Below are positions 27,201-36,783 of a stretch of DNA of 64,000 bases, piece after piece. Location: NCBI RefSeq assembly GCF_017301335.1, contig NZ_CP071247.1, positions 434,001 through 498,000 on the forward strand. Reading direction: 5' to 3'. A model generated the notes under the pieces. It was not told the origin of the DNA, made no database searches, and saw only the letters and a list, made by a program, of their open reading frames with translations. Position 1 is the stretch's first letter; each line of letters starts with the position of its first letter. A program made the position numbers and the translations under genes. The DNA is from Marinobacter salinisoli (lineage in GTDB: Bacteria > Pseudomonadota > Gammaproteobacteria > Pseudomonadales > Oleiphilaceae).

Positions 27201-28132
27201 AGGATGTCATTCAGTTCCTTGTACAGCGGCTCCAGTTTCTGAAGCACGGTCTGCTCAAATACTTTCAGACAGACCTTCTCCACATCCCGGGACAACTTCA
27301 GCATGCTGAGCCCGGAATGAAACGCCTCACACACCAGCGACGGACCAAGCGGGTTGTAATGGCCCGTCGCGTTGGCCACCCCAAGCTTGTCCAGTCGTAA
27401 CTTCAGCTGCAGAAGATCGCCACGGTACTGGGTGTCGGCCTTGGTCACCATCACACGAATGGTGAGCCAATCTTCAAACTCGCCTTTATCGACAACGGAT
27501 AATTCAGAACCGGGGAAGCCCTTGGGAATGGGTTTCATCGGCGATTCCAGATTGCGGGACATCTGGTGCCAGATTACTCGCTGCCGTGCTTTCAGTTGCG
27601 CGGACGCATCCATCAGTTCATTGGCTTGCTGGTCGTTGAGGGCTTTCTGAGCCGCGCCACTGAGTCCCTCGACCATTTGCGGCAGGCAGGCTTCCATCAG
27701 CGGCTGAATAAAGCGGACCACGGCTTTGGCTGCCTGGTGCAATATGAACTGGACGTTATCGGTCGGGGCTTTCAGGGAAGGCCTGTCTTGATCTTTCGAA
27801 CCGCCGGTCAGCTTCAACATGGCATCCACCGCGTCCGGATTGGGACGGGTGAAGCATACCCCCATGGCACCTTCGATCCGACGAACAATGGCCACATACA
27901 GCTCATGACGTCGACCGTCCGGGCTGCGAAAGCGCACCGTCACCTCGGGCTGCTCAGCCTCGGTGAGCGCGCGCTCCATATGACGTGACGTATCCCCGGA
28001 ATAGCGAACAAAGAGCCCTTCGGCGCAGAAATCAGCAATTTGGCAAGGCCACGCCTGGCCTCGGCCAAAGTCGAGTTGAGCAGCCAGCTTGATCGCTTTG
28101 CGAGGGCTGCCACGACGTTCTCTTGGATCCAT
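24269..28132 (-). CDS. Large PilZ-DUF1631-GGDEF-EAL protein with degenerate catalytic motifs
   Basis: About 1287 residues from the ATG at 28132, which follows AGGAAG. Residues 1-105 are PilZ-like (RRGSPRKAIKLAAQ, then the C-terminal strands). A DUF1631 region follows to about 790, interrupted near 340-360 by six EPK repeats. A GGDEF domain at about 850-1000 has AGNEF (947-951) instead of GGDEF. The EAL domain has EIL at 1075 and GNFG at 1196-1199 where active enzymes have DDFG. No membrane segment is visible. This looks like a catalytically weak or inactive c-di-GMP receptor or scaffold. It is transcribed toward prkB, 18 nt away. Confidence 0.8.
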   Translation of the reverse strand: MDPRERRGSPRKAIKLAAQLDFGRGQAWPCQIADFCAEGLFVRYSGDTSRHMERALTEAEQPEVTVRFRSPDGRRHELYVAIVRRIEGAMGVCFTRPNPDAVDAMLKLTGGSKDQDRPSLKAPTDNVQFILHQAAKAVVRFIQPLMEACLPQMVEGLSGAAQKALNDQQANELMDASAQLKARQRVIWHQMSRNLESPMKPIPKGFPGSELSVVDKGEFEDWLTIRVMVTKADTQYRGDLLQLKLRLDKLGVANATGHYNPLGPSLVCEAFHSGLSMLKLSRDVEKVCLKVFEQTVLQKLEPLYKELNDILIRQGVLPDLDLSKYLSGKESTSQAPKASTEPKEPKEPKEPKEPKEPKASLKPPPIPTKPAKIETVKPSPPPAGQQMAATSNAVEAPVRQRPERAVKPTFSGEWSNQTKVAQSAFATVRNLLNTLSASRGAAESERKPAFAPDARPLSTGELFRELQGLQVEAVQPQEASVTLKDRVVERVRAGGAAKLDDEQQETLDVVDRFFRSVVESPKLSDEARERVRQLEVPVLKVVMRDPAFFDDQNSPVRGVMDRLAQLGVKGGRSNPVLQRKVDELVHRITTEFEQDIGVFEQTVHELDSLIDRQNLVYRRNVERVTAAAEGAQKVSESKAAVAEILNERLAGRRVPRAVMTLIEGGWRDLLSLTWIRQGPDSQLWLDYLAVVDSLLGFADDPANAPNMPELLRVIQDGLASISSNQLPASQIREDLKKFLVRGSGETPDMVDVPAAGASAESASNATAGDDRAALQRWVQRVQHLKVGDWLRDQEKPETPQYIRLVWIARGGSRYVFVNHQGMRVVDLDLDALARRMQEGSIVEDTQYERPLVDESIDRMVRKVYDQLSYAATHDEVTGLLGRREFERAVNQHLINREHPKSLLRIDLRHFRLLNETAGQQAGDAVLKEFAEVFSKQAGTDTPLARLAGNEFGMLVPSAQAESLAGELVQAVESAEFEFDGRAYHLSANIGVVPEAPSMVSAERWMRACEHALSEAKKQGGGKVNVMPVDAGDEARKAQIAARVASLGNLDEERMLLRCQKIIPLHAKVTMSPQYEILISMYDDIGNLISGRDFVRMAERYDQMQAVDRWVVGHMMDWVQETAPDPRHLGGICINLSGYSLNDKSLLEFIYEKLSHKDAPIERLWFELTEASAIRDIDSVAEFMREIKELGCRFCLGNFGSGPVSFQFLRSLPVDMIKIDGTFTNQLNVSETDRAMVKSMVDMAHYMGREVIAAQVESREVLDILTQLGVDYAQGFAIEKPRLLESLT
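27059..27112 (-). repeat. Six exact 9-bp tandem repeats encoding (EPK)6
   Basis: The plus-strand unit TTTGGGTTC is repeated six times without a mismatch, giving Glu-Pro-Lys six times on the minus strand inside the linker of the DUF1631 protein. Copy changes would keep frame and alter linker length only. Identity at the DNA level, including third positions, suggests recent slippage expansion. Confidence 0.95.
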
Positions 28133-28300
28133 GAACTTCCTGATAATATGAACAACTGGCCAGCGGAATCTGAAGCTTTCCCGGTTCCGGCCCACATCCC
28201 TGAACACGGTGACAACCGCCACCTGCTACTGTGGATACCTTCCCTGTACTATAGCGTTTAAGTTCCTTCCTGCCACGACGCGAGTATAGCACTCAGACCT

Positions 28301-29371
28301 ATGAAATCGCTCAGTGCCCTATGTATAGTTTTGCTAAGTTTTACCTCTTTGGCCGGATGCACGTCCCTGAGGTATTACAGTCAGGCCATCGGCGGCCACA
28401 CGTCGCTGATGATGTCCGGCGATTCGGTGGCTGCCCTGATTGCGCGTCCAGACACCGATCCCGATCTGCGCGAGCGGCTGAGGCTATCGCAGGCGGCTCG
28501 TCACTTCGCCCGTGACACACTGGCACTGCCGGTCGGTAACGCGTTCGACGAGTACGTCGAATTGGGCCGCCCCTGGGTGGTGGTTAACCTGGTGGCCGTT
28601 CCGGAATTTTCGTTAAACCCACACCAGTGGTGCTATCCCGTGGTGGGCTGCCAGTCATACCGGGGATACTTCGAGCTTGACGGTGCCCGGGAAGAGCAGG
28701 CGCAGTTCCAGCAGTCCGGGCACGACACATTGATCGGAGGCGTCACCGCCTACTCAACGCTGGGCTGGTTTGACGACCCGCTGCACTCGGGATTCACTGC
28801 CCTGCCCGAAGACCGGATGATCGCACTGATGTTTCACGAACTGGCGCACCGGGTTGTGTACATCGGCGGCGACACGGCCTTCAATGAAAGCTTTGCCACC
28901 GCCGTCGAACTGGAGGGCCTGGCGCTCTGGGTAGCGCGGAACGGCAAGCCCGAATGGCTGGAACGCGCCGGCGAGCGTTTACAGCAACGAGAGCAAACCC
29001 TCGCTCTGGTGGAACAGGCCGCCACGCACCTGAACCAACTGTACCAGCGGGCGGATCAGCAACCCGACGATCAGCTCCGGGCCGAGAAAGCGCGACGGCT
29101 GGATCAACTCCTGGCGGATTACATTGAACTGTCAGAGCAGTGGCAGCAGCCCGGCCCGCTCGGCGCCAGGCCGGAAAGCCTGAACAACGCCCACCTGGCA
29201 TTGTTCAGGCAATACAACCAGTACGTGCCAGGATTCCGCCAGCTGCTGAGGGACTACAACCACGATTTTCCCGCCTTCTACCAGGCCGTGGAAGACCTGG
29301 GTGCGCTGCCAAAGCCGGTGCGCGAACAACGCTTGATGGCGCTAGTCGAGCGGTTTGACGAACACCTTTGA
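28301..29371 (+). CDS. Lipoprotein zinc aminopeptidase (COG4324 family)
   Basis: A 356-residue predicted aminopeptidase. A signal peptide ends with the lipobox LAGC, so it is probably membrane-anchored. The zinc site is HELAH (HExxH) in MFHELAHRVVYIGG, with downstream NESFATAVE likely giving the third ligand. The C-terminal half is helical and Gln-rich. Members are annotated as predicted aminopeptidases without proven substrates. The gene is divergent from the large PilZ/DUF1631 gene. Its last 30 bp overlap the last 30 bp of argA on the other strand. Confidence 0.8.
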   Translation: MKSLSALCIVLLSFTSLAGCTSLRYYSQAIGGHTSLMMSGDSVAALIARPDTDPDLRERLRLSQAARHFARDTLALPVGNAFDEYVELGRPWVVVNLVAVPEFSLNPHQWCYPVVGCQSYRGYFELDGAREEQAQFQQSGHDTLIGGVTAYSTLGWFDDPLHSGFTALPEDRMIALMFHELAHRVVYIGGDTAFNESFATAVELEGLALWVARNGKPEWLERAGERLQQREQTLALVEQAATHLNQLYQRADQQPDDQLRAEKARRLDQLLADYIELSEQWQQPGPLGARPESLNNAHLALFRQYNQYVPGFRQLLRDYNHDFPAFYQAVEDLGALPKPVREQRLMALVERFDEHL

Positions 29372-30664
29372 TTTGCGACGGGAGTTGTACGCAGCCAGTT
29401 TGGGGCCCGGCAACTCCTGCACGGTGGAGGGTTCGAATCCGCGCTCACGGAACCAATGCTCGGTTTGCGTGGTGAGCGCGAACAGTTTCCGCAAGGCCTG
29501 TCCGCGCGCAAGCTTCTCCACCATGGCCAGCAGTTCATCGCCGCGGCCGGCGCGGCGGTAGGCCGGATCGACCGCAAAGCACGAGAGCTCCCCGGCCTCT
29601 TCGTCCGGATACTGGTACAGCGCAGCACAACCCACAATGCTGCCATCGCGCTCCGCCACCACGAAACAATCGACCTCGGTTTCGAGCATCTCGCGCGAGC
29701 GCCGGATCAGCACCCCCTGTTCTTCCAGCGGCCGGATCAATTCAACAATGCCGCCAATGTCTTCCACCCGAGCCGGGCGGATCTGCTCGTATAAATCACC
29801 GCTGACCAGGGTGCCGGACCCGTCCCGGGTGAACAGCTCTTCCAGCAGGGCGCCATCGTCCCGATAGCTGATGATGTGCGCCCGACGGACGCCCTTAACG
29901 CAGGCATCACACGCGGCTCTCAGCAGCGTGGCGTTCTCGCTGGCCATGGTGTCCCGGGCCAGCCGATCCGACGCCTGACGGGCCGACAGCTCCCGGATCA
30001 GGGCGCCGTCGTTATCCAGCACACCCTGACCATCAATGAAGGCAATCAGCTTTTCAGCTTTCAACGCAGCCGCCACCTGGCTACCCACGTCCTCGTACGA
30101 CAGGTTGAAGGCGTCGCCGGTCGGCGAGTAACCCAGTGGCGGCAACAGCACGATGTGACCCAGTTCGAGAAGGCTCTCGATACCCGCCACATCCACCCGA
30201 CGCACTTTGCCGGTAAATCCGTAATCCGTGCCATCAAGCACACCCACCGGGCGGGCGACCACGTAATTGCCACTGCTGACCCGGATGCGCGCGTTGTGCA
30301 TGGGGGAATTCACCAGCCCCATGGATAACTGGCTTTCCAGCGCTGCCCGCAAGCCTCCAACCGCTTCCAGAACCAACGGCAGATGTTGCTCCTCGGTGAC
30401 CCTGAGGCCAAGGGAGAAGGTGGATGCCATGCCGGCGCCATCCAGACGCGCCTGAATCTGGGGCCGCGCCCCGAAAGCCACCACAAGACGAACGCCCAGG
30501 CTGCACAGCAGGGCGATGTCGTGGATGATATTGATGAAATTGCCATGACCAATCGCATCGCCCGGCAACGTCAGCACCACGGTTCGGCCACGGTGGGCAT
30601 TGATGTAGGGGGAGGAGTGGCGGAATCCGTGCAGCCAGTCGTTCGATTTCAATCCGGTCTCCAT
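29342..30664 (-). CDS. argA: N-acetylglutamate synthase
   Basis: A 440-residue two-domain enzyme: an amino-acid-kinase domain (about 1-290, where arginine feedback binds) and a GNAT acetyltransferase domain (about 295-440) with the acetyl-CoA loop DPAYRRAGRGDELL. It makes N-acetylglutamate from glutamate and acetyl-CoA, the first step of arginine synthesis. It starts one base after the argE stop, so translation is likely coupled. The 3' end overlaps the aminopeptidase gene tail to tail. Confidence 0.95.
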   Translation of the reverse strand: METGLKSNDWLHGFRHSSPYINAHRGRTVVLTLPGDAIGHGNFINIIHDIALLCSLGVRLVVAFGARPQIQARLDGAGMASTFSLGLRVTEEQHLPLVLEAVGGLRAALESQLSMGLVNSPMHNARIRVSSGNYVVARPVGVLDGTDYGFTGKVRRVDVAGIESLLELGHIVLLPPLGYSPTGDAFNLSYEDVGSQVAAALKAEKLIAFIDGQGVLDNDGALIRELSARQASDRLARDTMASENATLLRAACDACVKGVRRAHIISYRDDGALLEELFTRDGSGTLVSGDLYEQIRPARVEDIGGIVELIRPLEEQGVLIRRSREMLETEVDCFVVAERDGSIVGCAALYQYPDEEAGELSCFAVDPAYRRAGRGDELLAMVEKLARGQALRKLFALTTQTEHWFRERGFEPSTVQELPGPKLAAYNSRRKSKVFVKPLD

Positions 30665-30665
30665 A

Positions 30666-31844
30666 TCAACTCAAATCCAGACAAAACTGCCGGATCAATC
30701 CTTTTAGTATCCGGACTGCCGGCGCCAGCTGGGCCAACTCCAGAAACTCATCCGGCTGGTGCGCCTGATCGATGGATCCCGGCCCCATTACCAGGGTTTC
30801 CAGGCCAATCTGCTGTAACCAGGGTGCTTCGGTGGCAAAGGCAACAGCCTGTGCCGGGTGGCCGGTCAGCGCTTCACAGGCTTTGACCAGCGCGGCATCC
30901 TCGGCAGTTTCGAAGGGGGGCACCCCCTCGAACAACGGCTCAAACTCCATGGTCAGTTGCCGCCGGCGGGCGATGGGCTGAAGCTCATGCAGGATGGCCT
31001 GACGCAACTCGTCCATATCCATGCCCGGCAGAGGACGCAGGTCAAAATGCAGTTCACACTGGGCACAGATCCGGTTCGGATTGTCACCACCGTGGATACA
31101 ACCGAGGTTCAGCGTTGGCACCTCGACCTTGAAATTCGGATTGCGATAGCGCTTCTGCCACTGGCTGCGCAGGGCCAGCAATTCCGTCAGCGCTTCGTGC
31201 ATGCCTTCGAGCGCGTTGCGCCCCAGTGCCGGATTGGAAGAATGCCCGGAACTGCCTTCGAACTTCAGGCGCTCCATCATGATGCCTTTGTGCATCCGGA
31301 CTGGCCGAAGCCCCGTTGGCTCCCCGATCACCGCGTAACGGGCCTTGGGTTTCCCCGCTGCGGCCAGCGCACGGGCGCCACTCATGGAGCTTTCTTCGTC
31401 CGCCGTGGCAAGAATAATCAGCGGTTCTTTCAGGGGCTGGCCGGCAAACTCGCGCGCGGCCTCGATGGCAAAGGCGAAAAAGCCTTTCATGTCGCAGGTA
31501 CCCAAGCCAAACCAACGACCATCGCGTTCGGTCAGCTGGAAAGGATCGCTTTGCCAGCGTTTATCGTCAAAAGGCACCGTATCGGTATGGCCCGACAGCA
31601 CCAGGCCACCCGGCCCAGACCCCAGTGTCGCCACCAGATTGAACTTGCCCGGCGCACCGGGCACCGGCAGGATCTCCACGGCGAAGCCGAGAGGTTTCAG
31701 CCACTCGGCCAACAGCTGAACCACCGGCTCGTTGCTGTGATCCCACTCCGGCGACGCGCTGCTGATCGATGGAATGGCAATCAACCGCTCCATCATGGTC
31801 TTCACATCTGGAACGGTGGCAACGCTCTGCTTAACCTCCGACAT
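30666..31844 (-). CDS. argE: Acetylornithine deacetylase
   Basis: A 392-residue M20 metallopeptidase-fold enzyme removing acetate from N-acetylornithine. Metal ligands are in SGHTDTVPFD and GTCDMKGFFAFA, and the catalytic Glu pair is in ATADEESSMSGA. GGAGGG precedes the ATG. It lies one base from argA and 24 nt from an uncharacterised gene. With argB close by, three arginine genes are in one minus-strand series, though argC, argD and argF are not in the window. Confidence 0.93.
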   Translation of the reverse strand: MSEVKQSVATVPDVKTMMERLIAIPSISSASPEWDHSNEPVVQLLAEWLKPLGFAVEILPVPGAPGKFNLVATLGSGPGGLVLSGHTDTVPFDDKRWQSDPFQLTERDGRWFGLGTCDMKGFFAFAIEAAREFAGQPLKEPLIILATADEESSMSGARALAAAGKPKARYAVIGEPTGLRPVRMHKGIMMERLKFEGSSGHSSNPALGRNALEGMHEALTELLALRSQWQKRYRNPNFKVEVPTLNLGCIHGGDNPNRICAQCELHFDLRPLPGMDMDELRQAILHELQPIARRRQLTMEFEPLFEGVPPFETAEDAALVKACEALTGHPAQAVAFATEAPWLQQIGLETLVMGPGSIDQAHQPDEFLELAQLAPAVRILKGLIRQFCLDLS

Positions 31845-31868
31845 AATCCCTCCGGATCCGCTTAGGGA

Positions 31869-33116
31869 TCACTGCGCCTGGCCGCGACGCCAGACCTCAA
31901 AATCGCTTACCGCGCGAATCAGCATCGGATAGGCAACCTCACCGCCACCCACCATCCGGGCGACTTCCAGTTCCCGCTCGCCAACGCTAACCAGCCGGCC
32001 CTCCACCACATTATCGTTCGAGAGCGTCACCCTGACCGTGTGACCCACCCACTGGTTGGCGGAAACCACTGGCTGAGCATACCAGCCCTGCCCCGGGGCG
32101 GACTTGACGGAGGCCGTTCGTGATACCGGTTCGTCAGAGGCCGGAATGCTCTGGCTGGCCGCCTTTTGCAGGTACACATCCGGCACCTCGGCACCGTTGT
32201 AGGCAACATCCCAGCCCGGACCGGAAACCCCAGCGGGGTAAACCGGTACACCGGCAAACTCACCGTCCGGGCGGAGCACGGCGGTGAGTTCACCGCCCTC
32301 CAGCAACCATTGCCGATAGAGCGCCCCGAACTGATCACTGGCCAGAAGGCCCCGGGCCTTCAACCCATTGCGCAACACCTGAGTGGTTCGCCGGGCCCAT
32401 TCTTGCGGCTCCAGCCCTGCCCGCTCGCTGCAATAGGCCGAGATCCGGCGCATCAGGCCGCTGTCACGAACGGTGACGGTGATCAGCTGGCTGGAACTGT
32501 CCAGCACCGCGTCCGGGTCGTGCGGCTGGAATCGGGCACCGGGCCAGTAGCCTTCGATGCTGCCGGTGCCGGCCGTGTTCAGCTCAGCCTGCAGTCCCTC
32601 CGGAGTCTGGCGCATGATAAATTCACCACCGGTCAATCCGGCCACCCCCAGACTCATCAAATCCTGGCTGGAGAGCGGCTGCAGCGGGTCTTCCGAACAG
32701 GACAGCACAAATAAGCCGGGCAGATCCTGCTGGTCCCGGGCTTCATCAGTAACCCATTGGCGTAACATCGGGCTCTGCAGCATCATCTCCAGCCCCTCGG
32801 CCTGAAGCGTCCAGTTGCTGGACAGCGATGCCGGATCCAACAGGGCCTCGATCAAGCTGATCGGCGATCCGGCATCCAGCTCAAGGCGGCCAATCTCCAG
32901 CGAACGCGTCAGACGAAAATCCTGCCAACTGGCGTTGGACAGCACTAACTGCCCTTCCAGACTGGACCCGATCGTGCCCCGCTCAAACACCCCGAGCGGC
33001 TCCAGCGCCAGGCGCACATCCGAGGCCCTCTGATCCGCCAGCCACCAGACCCCGGCCTTGAAAGCCGCGAATCCGATCAGGCCCAGAACCACCAGCCATT
33101 TAATTAGCCGCAACAT
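31869..33116 (-). CDS. Uncharacterised membrane-anchored protein with an Sm/SH3-like C-terminal domain
   Basis: A 415-residue protein of unknown function. Residues 1-30 form one transmembrane segment (LIKWLVVLGLIGFAAFKAGV), so most of the chain should be periplasmic. The centre has alternating beta-strands with SLEIGRLELDAGSPISLIEA, reminiscent of AsmA/YdgA-like lipid-groove proteins, and contains a few Cys. The last 60 residues (HTVRVTLSNDNVVEGRLVSV) look like a small barrel of the Sm/SH3 type. It sits between argB and argE with 24-nt gaps on each side, so it is co-transcribed with arginine genes. No function is proposed. Confidence 0.7.
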   Translation of the reverse strand: MLRLIKWLVVLGLIGFAAFKAGVWWLADQRASDVRLALEPLGVFERGTIGSSLEGQLVLSNASWQDFRLTRSLEIGRLELDAGSPISLIEALLDPASLSSNWTLQAEGLEMMLQSPMLRQWVTDEARDQQDLPGLFVLSCSEDPLQPLSSQDLMSLGVAGLTGGEFIMRQTPEGLQAELNTAGTGSIEGYWPGARFQPHDPDAVLDSSSQLITVTVRDSGLMRRISAYCSERAGLEPQEWARRTTQVLRNGLKARGLLASDQFGALYRQWLLEGGELTAVLRPDGEFAGVPVYPAGVSGPGWDVAYNGAEVPDVYLQKAASQSIPASDEPVSRTASVKSAPGQGWYAQPVVSANQWVGHTVRVTLSNDNVVEGRLVSVGERELEVARMVGGGEVAYPMLIRAVSDFEVWRRGQAQ

Positions 33117-33140
33117 CCGGAGACTCCTAACTTTGCGTCA

Positions 33141-34046
<906 letters not shown>

Positions 34047-34087
34047 TTATTTCCTTACGTGCTGATAAACGTTTAACCGGCCGATGC

Positions 34088-36700
34088 TCACAGATCCACC
34101 GTTACATCGGGCGCCACCCTGGCCAGCTGCACCCGGAAAACCTCTTTGATCCGCTCCAGAGCCGCTTCCGTTTCTGCCTCGAAGCGCAACACCAGAACCG
34201 GTGTGGTGTTGGATGCCCGGCACAAACCCCAGCCGTCGGCATAATCCACACGAACACCATCAATGGTGCTGATCGTACCATCGCCGAACTCGCCGTTCTG
34301 CGCCAGACGTTCGACAATGGCGAATTTGCTGGCTTCTGTCACCTCGACGTTCAGCTCGGGGGTGCTGACGTCTTCCGGGAAGTCCTCGAACACCTCGTTG
34401 GTCTGCCGGTCTTCCGCTCCCAGAATCTCCAGCAGCCGTGCCGCCGAATAAAGCCCGTCATCAAAACCGAACCAGCGCTCGCCAAAGAAAATATGCCCGC
34501 TCATTTCCCCCGCCAGCAAGGCTCCGGTCTCTTTCATCTTGGCCTTCATCAGCGAGTGGCCGGTTTTCCACATCACTGGGCGGCCGCCGGCCTCACTCAC
34601 GGCGCTGGCCAGACGACGACTGCACTTCACGTCGTACAGCACATCAGAACCCGGATTGCGCGAGACCACATCCCGGGCGAACAACATGAGAAGGCGGTCC
34701 GGCCAGATAATCTTGCCGGTGTTGGTAACCACGCCCAGCCGGTCGCCATCGCCATCGAACGCCACCCCGATGTCGGCGTTTTCCTCTTTCACCCTGGCAA
34801 TCAGATCCGCCAGGTTGGCCGGCTTGCCGGGGTCTGGATGATGGTTGGGGAAATCACCATCCACCTCGCAATACAGGGGCACCACCTCGCAGCCGAGCTC
34901 TTCAATCAGCAGAGGCCCGAGTTCACCGGCGATACCGTTTCCAGCATCTACAACCACTTTCATTGGCACGGCGACACCAACGTCCTGCAGAATCCGATCC
35001 AAATAGGCCCGACGGATATCCTGCGCGGACTGCGCGCCCTGGCCCGAGGCCAGATCGCCGGTTTCGACACGCTGGTACAGCTTCTGGATGGCATCGCCCG
35101 ACAGGGTTTCACCAGCCAGCATGATTTTCAGCCCGTTGTAATTGGCCGGGTTATGGCTGCCGGTGACCATCACGCCAGAGCCGGTGCCCAGTTCGTGGGT
35201 GGCAAAGTAAAGCACCGGCGTTGGTACTGCACCCACGTTGATAACATCGCACCCCGTCGACAGGATGCCGTCCGCCAGGGCGGCTGCCAGGCCCGGACTG
35301 GAATGCCGGCCATCGTAGCCGACACAAATGGACTGAACGCCCCGGGCAAGGGCCTCGGACCCGATGGCCTGGCCAATGGCCCGAACGACATCCTCCGACA
35401 GGCTCTCACCGACAATGCCGCGGATGTCATAGGCCCGGAAGATTTCACGGGACAGATGCACCGACGGCCGGGAAACTTCGCCTACCTCTGGGGTATCACC
35501 GCCGAACAGGGCAGCGTCATCACGTCCCAGCCCGAGCACGTCCTCATCGTCATTAAGCACGTCAATATCGAGGGCATCCTCACTCTGGAACAGCGGCTCA
35601 TTGTCCATCGGCAGGGTGGAATCGGGGCCAGCTGCTTTTTTCGGCCGGGCGGAGTTGGCCGCCTTCAGCACGCGCTTTTCCACCATCTGGGACATGCGTT
35701 TCATCGCCTCAGCGGCAGAGTTCACCATCTCCCAGCGAGCAATCGGCGGCGCAGCGCGCTCACCGGTAAAGGCTTTCTGAGCCCATTGGATCAGACTGGA
35801 GACATCGGTTCGCAGGCTACGCTGGGCGCCGGTCAGCAGCACCCAGACCAAACCAGCGGCGACAAGAACGGGAATCCCGATCAGGGCCGCCAGCACAATG
35901 ATATTCACCGGCGCCTGAGGCCCCTTGGCGGGCGTGTAGGCCACGGACCAGTCCGGATTGATCAAGGTTCGAGTCTCCGAGGCCGCTGAGGCCTCGCCAC
36001 TACCCGCCACGGTTCGGACCGTCCCGGATACCGACTGGATCAACGCCAGCGTGCCGCCAAGGTCAGCATTGACCACCCGAAGCAGGGGCTGCAACTGCCC
36101 GGCATCAAAAATCACCAACAGGCTGCCCAGGGTCTCGTCGGAACCGGCACGATGGACCGGAGCGGCCACCTGAACGTACCAGCGATTGTCCCGGGGGAAG
36201 GCATCGGCCACCAGCGTCTCACCCTCTTGCGACTTGCGGGCCAACTCCAAACCGGCAAAGCCCAGCAGACCTTGATTGCGAGCCGTGCGGGGAATTTTCT
36301 TGTCGGCGAAAAGATGGGCGCCTTCAACACCTGGCAAGGCCTGTTTCAGGTTGGTAACAACCGCCTCGATACCGTCCCCGGACGTGACCGCAGCAACCAC
36401 ATCCGCCCGTGTTGCCAGGCCGTTGACGCTGGCCTGCATCTGCGCCAGGTGCAGATTCATGCGCTCGGCTGCGGCCTCCGCCTCGATCGATTTTTGCGTT
36501 GCGTAAAGCGCCTGGGTAGCCGGCTGCACCACCAAAACCTGCACCAGGGCGACCGCAATGATGCCAGCCAGTACCACGGCCAGGGCCTGCTTGAGGGCAA
36601 CAGAATCCAGTCGTTTCAGTTTCAGCCCTGCTCCGCCGGCCTTGCCTCTCTTGCCCTTCGTCCCGGAAGTTTCAGAAGCTTTGTCTTTACCCAACTTCAT
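34088..36700 (-). CDS. algC: Phosphomannomutase/phosphoglucomutase AlgC, long membrane-anchored form
   Basis: An 870-residue fusion. Residues about 35-58 and 266-290 are transmembrane segments bracketing a 200-residue extracytoplasmic, sensor-like domain. A linker with acidic stretches leads to the mutase from about residue 417 (REIFRAYDIRG). The phosphoserine is Ser515 in TGSHNPANYNG and the metal loop is DGDGDRLG. The enzyme makes mannose-1-P and glucose-1-P for exopolysaccharide, LPS and alginate-type polymers. Pseudomonas aeruginosa also has a long reading of algC, so the fusion is real in the family, not a misjoin. The role of the external domain is unknown. Confidence 0.9.
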   Translation of the reverse strand: MKLGKDKASETSGTKGKRGKAGGAGLKLKRLDSVALKQALAVVLAGIIAVALVQVLVVQPATQALYATQKSIEAEAAAERMNLHLAQMQASVNGLATRADVVAAVTSGDGIEAVVTNLKQALPGVEGAHLFADKKIPRTARNQGLLGFAGLELARKSQEGETLVADAFPRDNRWYVQVAAPVHRAGSDETLGSLLVIFDAGQLQPLLRVVNADLGGTLALIQSVSGTVRTVAGSGEASAASETRTLINPDWSVAYTPAKGPQAPVNIIVLAALIGIPVLVAAGLVWVLLTGAQRSLRTDVSSLIQWAQKAFTGERAAPPIARWEMVNSAAEAMKRMSQMVEKRVLKAANSARPKKAAGPDSTLPMDNEPLFQSEDALDIDVLNDDEDVLGLGRDDAALFGGDTPEVGEVSRPSVHLSREIFRAYDIRGIVGESLSEDVVRAIGQAIGSEALARGVQSICVGYDGRHSSPGLAAALADGILSTGCDVINVGAVPTPVLYFATHELGTGSGVMVTGSHNPANYNGLKIMLAGETLSGDAIQKLYQRVETGDLASGQGAQSAQDIRRAYLDRILQDVGVAVPMKVVVDAGNGIAGELGPLLIEELGCEVVPLYCEVDGDFPNHHPDPGKPANLADLIARVKEENADIGVAFDGDGDRLGVVTNTGKIIWPDRLLMLFARDVVSRNPGSDVLYDVKCSRRLASAVSEAGGRPVMWKTGHSLMKAKMKETGALLAGEMSGHIFFGERWFGFDDGLYSAARLLEILGAEDRQTNEVFEDFPEDVSTPELNVEVTEASKFAIVERLAQNGEFGDGTISTIDGVRVDYADGWGLCRASNTTPVLVLRFEAETEAALERIKEVFRVQLARVAPDVTVDL

Positions 36701-36783
36701 AATGGTTCCCGTCGTTGTATTTTTTGTTCCGAGTTATGTGTTCTGTCGCGGTTTGGTGTGTTCACCCGAGTCGCGTGACTGAA

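Noticed and set aside
34493..35989. A 498-codon plus-strand frame opposite algC
   Set aside because: It is a shadow of the AlgC mutase domain with no recognisable motif or ribosome-binding site.
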